From NCBI GenBank assembly GCA_964574875.1, contig CAZNOX010000008.1, positions 1 to 64,000 of the forward strand: a DNA stretch of 64,000 nucleotides, given 5' to 3'. The DNA is from DSCS01 sp035391585 (lineage in GTDB: Bacteria > Macinerneyibacteriota > Macinerneyibacteria > Macinerneyibacteriales > DSCS01). Both the position numbers and the translations under genes were made by a program. Below are positions 17,012 through 24,528 of this stretch, piece after piece. Positions within the stretch are counted from its first letter, which is position 1. Each line of letters begins with the position of its first letter. Under the pieces are notes generated by a model. That model did not search any database. It was not told where the DNA came from and saw nothing but the letters and a program-made list of their open reading frames with translations.

Positions 17012-17389
17012 CTATTCCGAGATCTCAGTGTATTTTTTTGAATCCAGGAGATTGTCCAGCTCAGAAGAATCACTCATCTCGATCTCAAAGATCCAGCCTT
17101 CTTCATAACAGTCGCTGTTCAGCAGAGCCGGGTCGTCTTCAAGGGCTTCGTTGACAGCGATCACTTTTCCTGAGACAGGAGAGAGGATCTGTTCCACGGC
17201 TTTGACGGATTCCACTTCCACGATCTCGTCACCTTTGCTGATCTCCTTGCCGATTTCAGGAAGATTGACATAGACAATATCCCCCAATTCAGCCTGGGCA
17301 TGGTCAGTGATCCCCACACGGATAATATTCTTTCCCATCTCTTTGGCCCATTCATGGGTCTCCGTATACTTCAGTCCAGCAGGTATCAT
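17012..17389 (-). CDS. gcvH: Glycine cleavage system H protein
   Basis: Lipoyl carrier that shuttles the aminomethyl group between the P, T and L proteins. 125 residues; the lipoylated lysine is Lys63 in VEVESVKAVEQILSPVSG, and THEWAK and VGITDHAQAELGDIVYVNLP are classical H-protein motifs. AAAGGAG lies upstream of the ATG. It heads the gcvH-gcvPA-gcvPB operon. The usual first gene, gcvT, is missing here because the upstream neighbour is divergent. Confidence 0.97.
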   Translation of the reverse strand: MIPAGLKYTETHEWAKEMGKNIIRVGITDHAQAELGDIVYVNLPEIGKEISKGDEIVEVESVKAVEQILSPVSGKVIAVNEALEDDPALLNSDCYEEGWIFEIEMSDSSELDNLLDSKKYTEISE

Positions 17390-17422
17390 AATACCACTCC
17401 TTTCAATATCTATAGATTTCTA

Positions 17423-17451
17423 TTGCCAAATCATCTTCCCTTATTTATGAT
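17423..17451 (+). promoter_or_regulatory. Promoter for the SPFH protein gene
   Basis: TTGCCA (17423-17428), 17-base spacer, TATGAT (17446-17451), both five of six. It overlaps face to face with the gcvH promoter. Confidence 0.7.
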
Positions 17452-17454
17452 TGA

Positions 17455-17482
17455 ATTATAGGAAGGCTTCATTCTTTGTCAA
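17455..17482 (-). promoter_or_regulatory. Consensus sigma70 promoter for gcvH-gcvPA-gcvPB
   Basis: Minus strand: TTGACA (17477-17482), 16-base spacer, TATAAT (17455-17460), both perfect. The leader to gcvH would be about 60 bases, too short for a glycine riboswitch. Confidence 0.9.
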
Positions 17483-17508
17483 TTAAAAAACAGATGCGGA
17501 GGGGGCTT

Positions 17509-18444
17509 ATGTTAGCAGTCATCTTTCTTGTTCTTGCGGTGGTGGCACTTCTACTTTTTCCTGTAGCAAAACTGCTCCATATTTCACGGGGCCTGCTCTT
17601 TTTGCTTCTGCTCATCTCCCTCGGGGCTTTCGCTTCCCAGTCTTTTGTCGTCATCGACGCAGGAGAAGTGGGCGTCCAGGTCTTTTTCGGGAAAGTCATC
17701 CCGAAACCGCTCTATTCGGGGATCAATTTCAAACTTCCCCTGGTCGAAGTGGTGAAATACCCGACCCGCCTCAGAGACTACACCATGAGCGCAGCTGAAG
17801 GAGAGGGGACAAAAACCGGGGATGACAGTATCTCTGTGAGGACCTTCGACGGGCTGGAAGTCTTTCTTGATGCCACCGTCTGGTGGAAGATCAATCCTGA
17901 GAAGATCCATGACATCTACCGTGACACGGCGAAAAACACCCAGGAGCTGGAGGAAAAGGTGGTCCGTCCCGTCTTCCGCACCGAAATCCGCAACGCTGTA
18001 TCCACCATCACGCTCAACGATCTCTACTCCACTGAACGAGAGACCCTGGGAGACAAGATCAAAACACGGCTTGACCAGACCCTGGCGTCCAAAGGCCTGG
18101 TCATAGAAAATGTCCTCATCCGGAATATCAAGCTTCCCGAAGATGTGGAAGACTCCATCCGTCAGAAGATGAAAATCGAACAGGATGCCGAAGCCATGGA
18201 AGCAAGGAAGAAGATCGCCCAGAAAGAAGCGGAGATCAAAGAGATCGAGGCTGAAGGGCTGGCCAGGGCTCAGGAGATCATCCGCAGGACACTCAGCGCG
18301 CAATATCTTCAGCATGAGGCCATCCAGGCCTACCGCGAGCTGGCCAGATCCCCCAACACCACTTTTGTCATCATGCCCACGACGAATGACGGGACAGGGA
18401 TGCCGCTGATCCTCAATACGCCCCCTGTCCAGGCTACCCCGTAA
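17509..18444 (+). CDS. SPFH/prohibitin-family membrane protein
   Basis: A 311-residue membrane protein of the stomatin/prohibitin superfamily. Two hydrophobic segments lie near residues 2-20 and 27-44. The SPFH domain covers about 45-230 (VVIDAGEVGVQVFFGKV ... FRTEIRNAVSTITLNDLYST), followed by a charged coiled coil (MEARKKIAQKEAEIKEIEAE) and a hydrophobic tail. Such proteins form large membrane-bound cages or rafts and in bacteria often protect or regulate FtsH-like proteases. I chose the ATG at 17509, with GGAGG six bases upstream; earlier TTG/ATG candidates (17476, 17494) lack a site and fall in or beside the gcvH promoter. It is followed by a DUF3795 gene 13 bases downstream. Confidence 0.88.
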   Translation: MLAVIFLVLAVVALLLFPVAKLLHISRGLLFLLLLISLGAFASQSFVVIDAGEVGVQVFFGKVIPKPLYSGINFKLPLVEVVKYPTRLRDYTMSAAEGEGTKTGDDSISVRTFDGLEVFLDATVWWKINPEKIHDIYRDTAKNTQELEEKVVRPVFRTEIRNAVSTITLNDLYSTERETLGDKIKTRLDQTLASKGLVIENVLIRNIKLPEDVEDSIRQKMKIEQDAEAMEARKKIAQKEAEIKEIEAEGLARAQEIIRRTLSAQYLQHEAIQAYRELARSPNTTFVIMPTTNDGTGMPLILNTPPVQATP

Positions 18445-18457
18445 CGAAAGGAGTCCC

Positions 18458-18796
18458 ATGACCATGATCGCTGCCTGCGGCCTGTTGTGTCATGAATGTC
18501 CGGCTTTTCTGGCACGTCAAAACGGAGACAAGGCGTTACAGGAAAAGACAGCCCGGGAATGGTCCCGGATGTATGAGGCTGACCTGAAACCCGAAGAGAT
18601 CCGTTGCACGGGATGTCAGACAGAAGGGTCAGAGCTCTTTTCCCATTGTCTCGAGTGCTCTTACAGGAGCTGTGCCCATTCCAAAGGATACACCACCTGC
18701 GCGGAATGTCCCGATTATCCCTGTGAAGAGCTGCAATCCTTTTTCACCTTTGTCCCCGAGGCAAAAACGGTCCTGGACGATCTGAAAAAGACCTGA
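18458..18796 (+). CDS. DUF3795 cysteine-rich protein
   Basis: A 112-residue cytoplasmic protein with the DUF3795 cysteine pattern: ACGLLCHECPAF, CTGCQ, HCLECSYRSCA, CAECPDYPCEEL. Nine or more Cys arranged in pairs suggest zinc or iron-sulfur binding. These proteins are common in anaerobes and have no established role. AAAGGAG precedes the ATG. It probably shares the SPFH transcript. Confidence 0.85.
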   Translation: MTMIAACGLLCHECPAFLARQNGDKALQEKTAREWSRMYEADLKPEEIRCTGCQTEGSELFSHCLECSYRSCAHSKGYTTCAECPDYPCEELQSFFTFVPEAKTVLDDLKKT

Positions 18797-18812
18797 TCCC
18801 GCCGGGATGAAA

Positions 18813-18853
18813 CCTCTTCCCATCCCCGTGTGTCCCATGGGGAAAAGAGGAGG
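18813..18853 (+). promoter_or_regulatory. Stem-loop covering part of a ribosome-binding site
   Basis: CCTCTTCCCAT (18813-18823) can pair with ATGGG...AAGAGG (18837-18850, three-base bulge). The 3' arm ends within the GGAGG site of propeller lipoprotein 3, so folding could reduce its translation. Confidence 0.35.
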
Positions 18854-18858
18854 TTATC

Positions 18859-19986
18859 ATGCGGTTATTTCAACTCTTTTTCGTCCTTGTCCTTCTGATC
18901 TCAGGCTGCGCACGGACGGGAACCCCCACAGTCAAAAACGGATCATCCCCTGAGAAAGAAAAGATCGGCCTGACCGTGGCTTATGCCTGGCAGCCGACAA
19001 ACCAGGCTCTGGGGCCCACACGCACGACTTTTTATCAAAACCGGATCTACTATCTCCAGTATTACGAGGAGAGTATCAATATCGCTGTCCATGAAAAAGA
19101 CGGAACACTTGTGGAGACCATCAGGATCCCCCGGGGAAAAGGGCCCGGAGAAGTGATGTATCCCGTGGGCCTGCGTATCCGCAATGACATCATCTATCTT
19201 CCCGACATCCCCCTGCGCCGTGTCACCCTTTTCGAGATGGACGGGACATTTATCGACACATGGCCCATGAGCCAGGAAGCCGCGGCCGTCTACACCCTGG
19301 ATGTGAAGGGGGACAGGATGGTCTTCAACAGCTTTACCGGAATCATGCTGGGGGTCTCTGATTTCAGGGACAATACCCTGCTCTACTCCATCCCCCTGGA
19401 GAACAAAGGGTTTCCCGGCGACGGCGACCCCTTTGTGGGAGGCCCGGTCCTCTTTGATCCCACTTCCGACGACATCTTTTTCGGCCATGCCGACGCCCCT
19501 TACCGCATCGTCCGCTATGACAGCACCCTTCAGCCGAAAATGGTCATCACAAAAGAGAGTTCCTTCTCTCTGAAGCCGGCTGTCTGGAAAAACCTTCCCG
19601 GGCGGACGGATATGTCCGGCGACATGCTTGTCTCATCCATGGCCCTTGACGAGCATTACATCTATGCCCCCTTGTGTGAGATGCGCATGGAACAGACCCC
19701 GGATCATTTTGAAGTCCATCCGATCAAAGGAGCTGTCTGTGTCTTTGACAAGGAGACAGGGACGTTCCTTTATGAACTCACCGTCCCTTTTCTGAACGAT
19801 TTTCAGGGAAACTTCACTGTGATCGGAGCAGATCATGAATCCATACTGGTCGCTGTGACCACCAGTGACGAGACCCTCAGCACGCTCTTCCCCCCTGATG
19901 ATTCAAAGGACTCCTCCATGATGGAGATGATGGGGATCGAAGCTTCTCAGGCCATTATCGTGTTCGATAATCCTCTTTACCCGTAA
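18859..19986 (+). CDS. Six-bladed beta-propeller lipoprotein (paralogue 3)
   Basis: A 375-residue lipoprotein with lipobox LISGC after a 17-residue signal peptide. It is closest in layout to paralogue 1: TIRIPRGKGPGEVMYPVGL, DIPLRRVTLFEMDGTFIDTW and FDPTSDDIFFGHADAPYRI have direct counterparts there (GQGPGEARHTLGV, FVLRRISIFSLDGEFLDS, ADPYDDAIYIGHASRPYVI). These blocks mark propeller blades. AGGAGG precedes the ATG within a possible stem-loop. A strong hairpin follows the stop codon. The function is unknown; the envelope location follows from the lipobox. Confidence 0.82.
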   Translation: MRLFQLFFVLVLLISGCARTGTPTVKNGSSPEKEKIGLTVAYAWQPTNQALGPTRTTFYQNRIYYLQYYEESINIAVHEKDGTLVETIRIPRGKGPGEVMYPVGLRIRNDIIYLPDIPLRRVTLFEMDGTFIDTWPMSQEAAAVYTLDVKGDRMVFNSFTGIMLGVSDFRDNTLLYSIPLENKGFPGDGDPFVGGPVLFDPTSDDIFFGHADAPYRIVRYDSTLQPKMVITKESSFSLKPAVWKNLPGRTDMSGDMLVSSMALDEHYIYAPLCEMRMEQTPDHFEVHPIKGAVCVFDKETGTFLYELTVPFLNDFQGNFTVIGADHESILVAVTTSDETLSTLFPPDDSKDSSMMEMMGIEASQAIIVFDNPLYP

Positions 19987-20030
19987 AAAAAAGGGAGGGT
20001 GAACCACCCTCCCGTCTTCTCTTTTCTCTT
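19986..20030. terminator. Bidirectional terminator
   Basis: GGGAGGGTG (19993-20001), loop AAC, CACCCTCCC (20005-20013). Eight A precede it and a T-rich run follows, so it can end both the propeller gene (plus) and htrA (minus). Confidence 0.85.
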
Positions 20031-20044
20031 CTTTTCGTATGACT

Positions 20045-21433
20045 TCAGTAGGGCAAGACTCCCGAACCTTTTTTGGAGACCACGATGGTCTGCATCTGGC
20101 CGTCCCGGATCACAGTGAAGTAGAGCCGGTCACGGTCTTTGAGGTCATCCAGGAGTTTTTCGAGATCTTTGACATCACGGACCCTCTGGCGGTTGACAGC
20201 CACGATGACATCATCGGGATAGAGAGCCCGGTAAGCCGGTGATTTTTTATTCACATCGGTGATCCGCACCCCGTTGTCATCATTTTTCAAAGTCAGTCCC
20301 CAGGATTTCTCTTCTGTGGATTTCTGAGGTTTCTCCTCTTCCAGGCGGGCCTTGATCCTGATGCTTTTCCCGTCTCTGAGGAGGGTCAGGGTGACTGTCT
20401 CCCCCGGCTCTGAAAAAGCGATCTTCCGGGCAAACATCGTGAAAGAGTCCACTTTTTCGCCGTTGAGTTCAGTGATGATATCATTGACTGTGATCCCCGC
20501 TTTTTCAGCCGGTGATTTCTCTTCCACTTTGACCACGAGGAGGCCGTGATCCACATCCAGGTCCAGGTCTTTTTTCACCTGGTCGTTGACCTCCTGGACA
20601 GTGACCCCAAGCTGCTGCCTTTTGACTTCTTTATTCTCGATAAGCTGGATGATGACGTTTTTAGCCATGTTGATGGGAATAGCGAACCCGAGGTTTTGAG
20701 CCTGCCCTCCCAGGATCATGGTGTTGATGCCGATGACTTCCCCGTTGATGTTGAGAAGAGGCCCCCCGGAATTCCCGGGATTGATGGCGGCATCAGTCTG
20801 TATGAAATTATCGAATTTCCCCGCTCCCATCTCACGTGATTTTGCACTCACCACACCCACTGTGAGTGTGCGGTCCAGCCCGAAAGGGTTTCCGATGGCG
20901 ATGGCCCAGTCTCCCACTTCGATGGCTTCAGAATCACCAAGGGGGACTGTGGTGAAGTTCTTATTAGGTTTGATCTTGATCACGGCGACATCTGTCTCCG
21001 GATCCGAAGCGACCAGTTCCGCATCAAACTTTTCTCCGTCGGAAAGGCGGACGAAAATGGAATCCGCACGGGCCACCACATGGCTGTTGGTGACGATATA
21101 ACCCTCTTTACTGATAATAAAACCGGATCCGATGCTTGTGGCCTTATCTTCCCGGTAAGGGTTTTGGCGCTGATCACCGAAAAAGTCACGGAAAAAATCA
21201 AAAAAGGGATCGTTGTTCCGGTACTTCACCGTGCGCTCTGTTGAAATATTGACCACAGCCGGCATGACATCCCGGAAGATCTTATTAAACTGTGAATGTT
21301 CCAGAGGAGCGTTGGTCTCCCGGAAATAGGGCTCAGCTGTGAGGGTATTGTCCCCCACGATGGCGATAAAATACCCCATGGTCATGGCCAGGATTCCGAA
21401 AAGGACGATTTTTACTGTTGTTGCTCTTTTCAT
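20045..21433 (-). CDS. htrA: HtrA/DegP-family serine protease with two PDZ domains
   Basis: Envelope quality-control protease, 462 residues. Residues 8-26 are a membrane anchor or uncleaved signal. The trypsin-like domain carries the triad His118 (TNSHVV), Asp148 (DPETDVAVI) and Ser222 (NPGNSGGPLL). A short Q-linker-like insert FFGDQRQNPY precedes the domain. Two PDZ domains follow (about 265-350 and 370-460), the second ending in the typical VIRDGQMQTI strand. GGAGG precedes the ATG. It is the last gene of an operon with an ECF sigma factor, an anti-sigma factor and a decayed HtrA-like protein. DegS-type cleavage of the anti-sigma factor is therefore a possible role (inference). Confidence 0.95.
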   Translation of the reverse strand: MKRATTVKIVLFGILAMTMGYFIAIVGDNTLTAEPYFRETNAPLEHSQFNKIFRDVMPAVVNISTERTVKYRNNDPFFDFFRDFFGDQRQNPYREDKATSIGSGFIISKEGYIVTNSHVVARADSIFVRLSDGEKFDAELVASDPETDVAVIKIKPNKNFTTVPLGDSEAIEVGDWAIAIGNPFGLDRTLTVGVVSAKSREMGAGKFDNFIQTDAAINPGNSGGPLLNINGEVIGINTMILGGQAQNLGFAIPINMAKNVIIQLIENKEVKRQQLGVTVQEVNDQVKKDLDLDVDHGLLVVKVEEKSPAEKAGITVNDIITELNGEKVDSFTMFARKIAFSEPGETVTLTLLRDGKSIRIKARLEEEKPQKSTEEKSWGLTLKNDDNGVRITDVNKKSPAYRALYPDDVIVAVNRQRVRDVKDLEKLLDDLKDRDRLYFTVIRDGQMQTIVVSKKGSGVLPY

Positions 21434-21434
21434 A

Positions 21435-22235
21435 TCATTTACCTCCGTTTATTGTCACTCTTTTCAATTTTCCGTTCCGGATCACTTTCAAGGTCAGCGG
21501 GCTCGCCGGATCCACCAGATAGAGGGCCCTGTTGAAATCCAGGACATTATTGATCTGGAAATTGGCCAGCCCCACGATGATATCCCCTTTTTCAACCAGG
21601 TCATTCCGGCTCTCTTTGACCCTGATCCCGGAATACTCCCACATCTCGGTCACAACGATGTTCAGGACGGGCCGTCCCTGCGTGATGATCATGTTCAGGT
21701 GATCCCTGTAGAAAGCAAGCATGTCTGCATAGAGGAAGAGATAGAGGTTCTGGTCCAGGTTCCCGATGAGGACACCGGCAAACTCATCTTCAATATCATA
21801 AAGCGGGGTCCCCTCATAAAGGGATTTATCTTCACTGATAAAGGCGCCGTACCCGTTGAGCTTCCGGGTGAAGAACCCCACATCCACGCGCTTCCCCTTC
21901 TCATGGATATAGAGAGGTTCGGTCTCCACGAGAATATTGTCCTCAGGCAGGGCCAGGGGCGTTTCCCGGGCATCTTTGATCCGGAGAAAGACCAGTTTGG
22001 TCACGCGGTCGATAAACTCGATCCGGTAATTGTAGAGAGTCTTTGTCTCTGTCTTGAAATGGATGTTGTTATAGAGCAGGATACTGTCTGTGGTCACAGC
22101 CAGGTCAGGGGAGAGAAAAAACCCGGAGGCCACCTTTTTATCCTTGCAGAAGATCTCCAGAGGAGCTCCGCCCGCCCAGAGAACGGATTGAAAGATGAGA
22201 AGAATGAAGAGAAGGCTAAAAGTTAACTTCTTCAT
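21435..22235 (-). CDS. HtrA-like pseudoprotease with PDZ-like C-terminus
   Basis: A 266-residue exported protein (signal peptide 1-22). Residues about 25-165 follow the layout of the neighbouring HtrA, but the triad is gone: VTTDSIL replaces VTNSHVV (His to Ser51), DRVTKLVFLRI replaces DPETDVAVIKI (Asp to Lys80), and LYEGTPLYD replaces GNSGGPLLN (Ser to Glu141). The last 90 residues (VEKGDIIVGLANFQINNVLD ... LKVIRNGKLKRVTI) look like a PDZ domain. The start at 22235 overlaps the anti-sigma gene by 20 bases and encodes a signal peptide; longer frames upstream are out of context. There is a one-base gap to htrA. It is probably a sensor or adaptor in the stress pathway rather than an enzyme (inference). 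Confidence 0.75.
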   Translation of the reverse strand: MKKLTFSLLFILLIFQSVLWAGGAPLEIFCKDKKVASGFFLSPDLAVTTDSILLYNNIHFKTETKTLYNYRIEFIDRVTKLVFLRIKDARETPLALPEDNILVETEPLYIHEKGKRVDVGFFTRKLNGYGAFISEDKSLYEGTPLYDIEDEFAGVLIGNLDQNLYLFLYADMLAFYRDHLNMIITQGRPVLNIVVTEMWEYSGIRVKESRNDLVEKGDIIVGLANFQINNVLDFNRALYLVDPASPLTLKVIRNGKLKRVTINGGK

Positions 22236-22647
22236 ATCTGACCCTGATATCCTCCACATTGGTTCCGCTGTAGACAGGGATCCTTTTGAGATTCTCTTTT
22301 TCCAGAGCCTCCCGCAGGATCTCTTCCCGGGAGGCCACCAGGGCGCGGCCGTTATTGTTCCCCAGGAAAAACCCCGCTCCGAGAAGAGCCACCATGGAGG
22401 CGGCAAACACCGCGGTCTTGACCCGCTGACGCCGTGAATAGAGCCTGTTGAGAACCCGGAACCCCATGTCCGAAGGGCTCTTGTCATGGACGTCGCGGAT
22501 CATGGCTCTGATCATCCGGTACTCGTCGAAAATGCTCCGGCAGACAGGGCATCGTTCAAGATGCGCCCTGAAGGAGTTTTTCTCCTCGCGTCCCATCATC
22601 TCATCCAGATAGAGACTGACTTTTTCCGGTTGGCCTTTACATGTCAT
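22216..22647 (-). CDS. Zinc-finger (ZAS/zf-HC2) transmembrane anti-sigma factor
   Basis: A 143-residue membrane protein. The cytoplasmic N-terminus has Cys3 and the ZAS signature His29-x3-Cys33-x2-Cys36 (HLERCPVC), which in this family binds zinc and holds an ECF sigma factor inactive. One membrane helix spans about 78-96, and about 47 residues lie outside. It overlaps the sigma gene by 11 bases and the pseudo-HtrA gene by 20, so the three are tightly coupled. Release of the sigma factor by HtrA and RseP-type proteolysis would follow the known RseA scheme (inference). Confidence 0.92.
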   Translation of the reverse strand: MTCKGQPEKVSLYLDEMMGREEKNSFRAHLERCPVCRSIFDEYRMIRAMIRDVHDKSPSDMGFRVLNRLYSRRQRVKTAVFAASMVALLGAGFFLGNNNGRALVASREEILREALEKENLKRIPVYSGTNVEDIRVRYEEVNF

Positions 22648-23176
22648 ATAATTCTCCCCACTCCTTTTTGATCTTCTCCCGGATCATCTCGCGTCCCCGG
22701 CTGATCCGGGATTTCACCGTTCCCTCGGATATATCCAGAAGAGCGGCGATATCCTGGTATGATTTTCCGTCCACATCTCTATAAACAACAGCTTCCTTAA
22801 AAAGTTCGGGAAGAGTCTCCAGCGCCTCTCGGACAGCCTGGAGTCTCTCTTCATATTCGATATCTTCCTGGACGTCGTCATAATGGGCGAGATGATCGGG
22901 AAGTGTCGTGTTCTTGTTTCGTTTCTTGACATAGTTCCGGACGAGGTTATGAGCGATCCGGTAAAGCCAGGCATTGAGTTTTCCGCTCTCTTTGTAATGC
23001 CGCCTGTACCTCCAGACTTTGAGAAAGACCTCCTGTGTGAGGTCTTCAGCCGTGTCCCGGTCCCGTATCATCCTTAAAATGTAATAATAGAGTTGCTGTT
23101 GATAAAGCTCAGCCAGCTCGCCCAAAGCGGCCATATCTCCCTTTTTCATTCTTTCCATGAGCTTTACGGTGTCCAT
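22637..23176 (-). CDS. ECF-type RNA polymerase sigma factor (sigma-24/RpoE-like)
   Basis: A 179-residue group IV sigma factor. Region 2 (DTAEDLTQEVFLKVWRYRRH, then LNAWLYRIAHNLVRNYVKKR) and region 4 (LPELFKEAVVYRDVDGKSYQ, LLDISEGTVKSRISRGR) are joined by a short acidic linker, with no region 1 or 3. AAGG lies four bases before the ATG. It is the first gene of the stress operon sigma / anti-sigma / pseudo-HtrA / HtrA. A GGAACC on the coding strand at 23207-23212 resembles an ECF -35 box and could mean autoregulation, but no convincing -10 is paired with it. Confidence 0.95.
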   Translation of the reverse strand: MDTVKLMERMKKGDMAALGELAELYQQQLYYYILRMIRDRDTAEDLTQEVFLKVWRYRRHYKESGKLNAWLYRIAHNLVRNYVKKRNKNTTLPDHLAHYDDVQEDIEYEERLQAVREALETLPELFKEAVVYRDVDGKSYQDIAALLDISEGTVKSRISRGREMIREKIKKEWGELYDM

Positions 23177-23290
23177 TTACCTTAATAACAACCTTTCTCT
23201 TGTGCCGGTTCCCGTTTTTTTTTGATGACAGTCAGAAGATGAGCAGGAAAAATGATCCTGTGATACCCAAGGCCCGTATCACCGGGCTTT

Positions 23291-24217
23291 CTATTTTAAG
23301 ATCCGCGTAAAGACAGGGATCTCCACCATCTTTTTAAATCCCATATTCTCCAGGAGACGCCTGACTTTCAGGTTGTCATGGGAGATCATCGTCGTTACGG
23401 AAAAATACTCTTTTCTGTCCCTGATGATCTGAATGAATTTGTCCAGCATGGCATAGCCGTATCCTTTTCCCCAGCTCCGGGGAGCCAGCAGAAACTGATG
23501 AAGCTCGATCCCGTCTCCTCCGCTCACGGAAAGGATCATCCCCACAAGCTCCTCCTCATGATAGATCTCCATGGAGTAATCGGGGAGAAAGCGCCCGTAG
23601 AGGCCGTTGATGGTATTCTGGAGCTGCTGGACGAAGTCATCACGCTCGAACCCCACGGGATAGACCTCGAGTTCCATGCTTCCCGCAAAGGAAAAGTAGG
23701 TGATCTCAGAGAGTTTTTCAAGGTTCTCATACTCCACGCCCTTGAAGTCCAGCCCCTCCTGGGGCTCCCGGTTCTGCCGGTATCGTTGAATATCAAGATG
23801 ATAGAGGTCGCGGTGTTTTTCTTCAAAATCGAACTGGGCCATGAGGGTCCTGCGCTGTTTCGGGCCGAAATTGAAGATCTCCGTTAAAAAGACGATCTTG
23901 GGAAGGTTTTGCTTGATCTTCTTCAACGTATGCTGAAAAATCGTCTTGAAGGCCGTGATCTGGGCGTAGCGCTGTTTCAGGTGAAAGAAATGGATCACCC
24001 CCACGCTGTGGTCCACATGATAGATGATGATGCCCACGGGATCCCCGTCATCCAGGAGGACGAAGCCTTCTTTACGGGAGTCATGCAGATCGGTGAAGAT
24101 ATTTGTGATCTGGTAACGGATGGAATATTTGTATTTATTCTGGAAAAGTGAACAATAATCCTCGATGAGGTCATCCAGTTCACCTTCGAATTTGGATAAA
24201 CGCCTGAGATTGACCAA
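23291..24217 (-). CDS. GNAT-family N-acetyltransferase
   Basis: 308 residues. The C-terminal 130 residues are a canonical GNAT domain: EEELVGMILSVSGGDGIELH, then LLAPRSWGKGYGYAML as the acetyl-CoA pyrophosphate loop, and SHDNLKVRRLLENMGFKKM. The N-terminal half has a similar strand order (GFVLLDDGDPVGIIIYHVDH) but no intact acetyl-CoA loop, so it may be a decayed second GNAT domain. The acceptor is unknown. The start is a TTG with GGGGG four bases upstream. A single gene, separated by about 110 bases from the sigma operon. Confidence 0.8.
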   Translation of the reverse strand: MVNLRRLSKFEGELDDLIEDYCSLFQNKYKYSIRYQITNIFTDLHDSRKEGFVLLDDGDPVGIIIYHVDHSVGVIHFFHLKQRYAQITAFKTIFQHTLKKIKQNLPKIVFLTEIFNFGPKQRRTLMAQFDFEEKHRDLYHLDIQRYRQNREPQEGLDFKGVEYENLEKLSEITYFSFAGSMELEVYPVGFERDDFVQQLQNTINGLYGRFLPDYSMEIYHEEELVGMILSVSGGDGIELHQFLLAPRSWGKGYGYAMLDKFIQIIRDRKEYFSVTTMISHDNLKVRRLLENMGFKKMVEIPVFTRILK

Positions 24218-24244
24218 CGTTTCCCCCTTTCCCGTTTTTTTCTA

Positions 24245-24272
24245 TTGACATGAAAAACAAACTATGTTAAAA
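24245..24272 (+). promoter_or_regulatory. Promoter of tRNA-Leu
   Basis: A perfect TTGACA (24245-24250), 16 bases, then TTAAAA (24267-24272), a weak -10 at the correct distance; the tRNA starts 11 bases later. Confidence 0.55.
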
Positions 24273-24282
24273 CTCACTTCAA

Positions 24283-24367
24283 GCCGGGGTGGCGGAACTG
24301 GTAGACGCGCATGGTTGAGGGCCATGTGGGAGCTTTTCCTGTACGAGTTCAAATCTCGTCCTCGGCA
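24283..24367 (+). tRNA. tRNA-Leu (anticodon GAG)
   Basis: An 85-base class II tRNA: acceptor GCCGGGG / CCTCGGC (one G-U pair) with discriminator A, D-arm GGCGGAACTGGTAGACGC, anticodon arm CATGG-TTGAGGG-CCATG with anticodon GAG, variable arm TGGGAGCTTTTCCTGT, T-arm ACGAGTTCAAATCTCGT. CCA is not encoded. Confidence 0.97.
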
Positions 24368-24374
24368 TCCCTTC

Positions 24375-24403
24375 GCCGCCAAACCCGCTTTGGCGGCATT
24401 TTA
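24375..24403 (+). terminator. Terminator of tRNA-Leu
   Basis: GCCGCCAAA (24375-24383), loop CCCGC, TTTGGCGGC (24389-24397), followed by ATTTTACC. It begins eight bases after the tRNA. Confidence 0.75.
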
Positions 24404-24519
24404 CCATATTCCCCTCTTTTTTGCAACACAATTCTCTCTCCTTTTCCCTGCATTCGCTCTCAGTCTCTCTCTGAACACCCTCTTTTCAAGAGGTTTTTTC
24501 TGGAAAAACCATTTTTTTA

Positions 24520-24528
24520 TGTTATACT
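24520..24528 (+). promoter_or_regulatory. Extended -10 promoter for the disordered protein / HEAT-cyclophilin pair
   Basis: TG-T-TATACT (24520-24528) is an extended -10 element; the -35 region is only a weak match. It lies 53 bases before the start codon. The rest of 24404-24580 is T-rich with nothing else visible. Confidence 0.5.

Noticed and set aside
17390..17455. Glycine riboswitch before gcvH
   Set aside because: The mapped promoter leaves a leader of about 60 bases, too short for a glycine aptamer plus expression platform, and no aptamer core was seen.
21435..22487. A 350-codon frame including an extra 84-residue N-terminus for the pseudo-HtrA protein
   Set aside because: The extra part is the out-of-frame translation of the anti-sigma gene. 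The ATG at 22235 begins a proper signal peptide.
23185..23212. ECF-type autoregulated promoter (GGAACC at 23207-23212) before the sigma factor gene
   Set aside because: The -35-like word is good, but no matching -10 at the proper spacing is convincing, and the leader would be very short. Kept only as a remark in the sigma factor entry.
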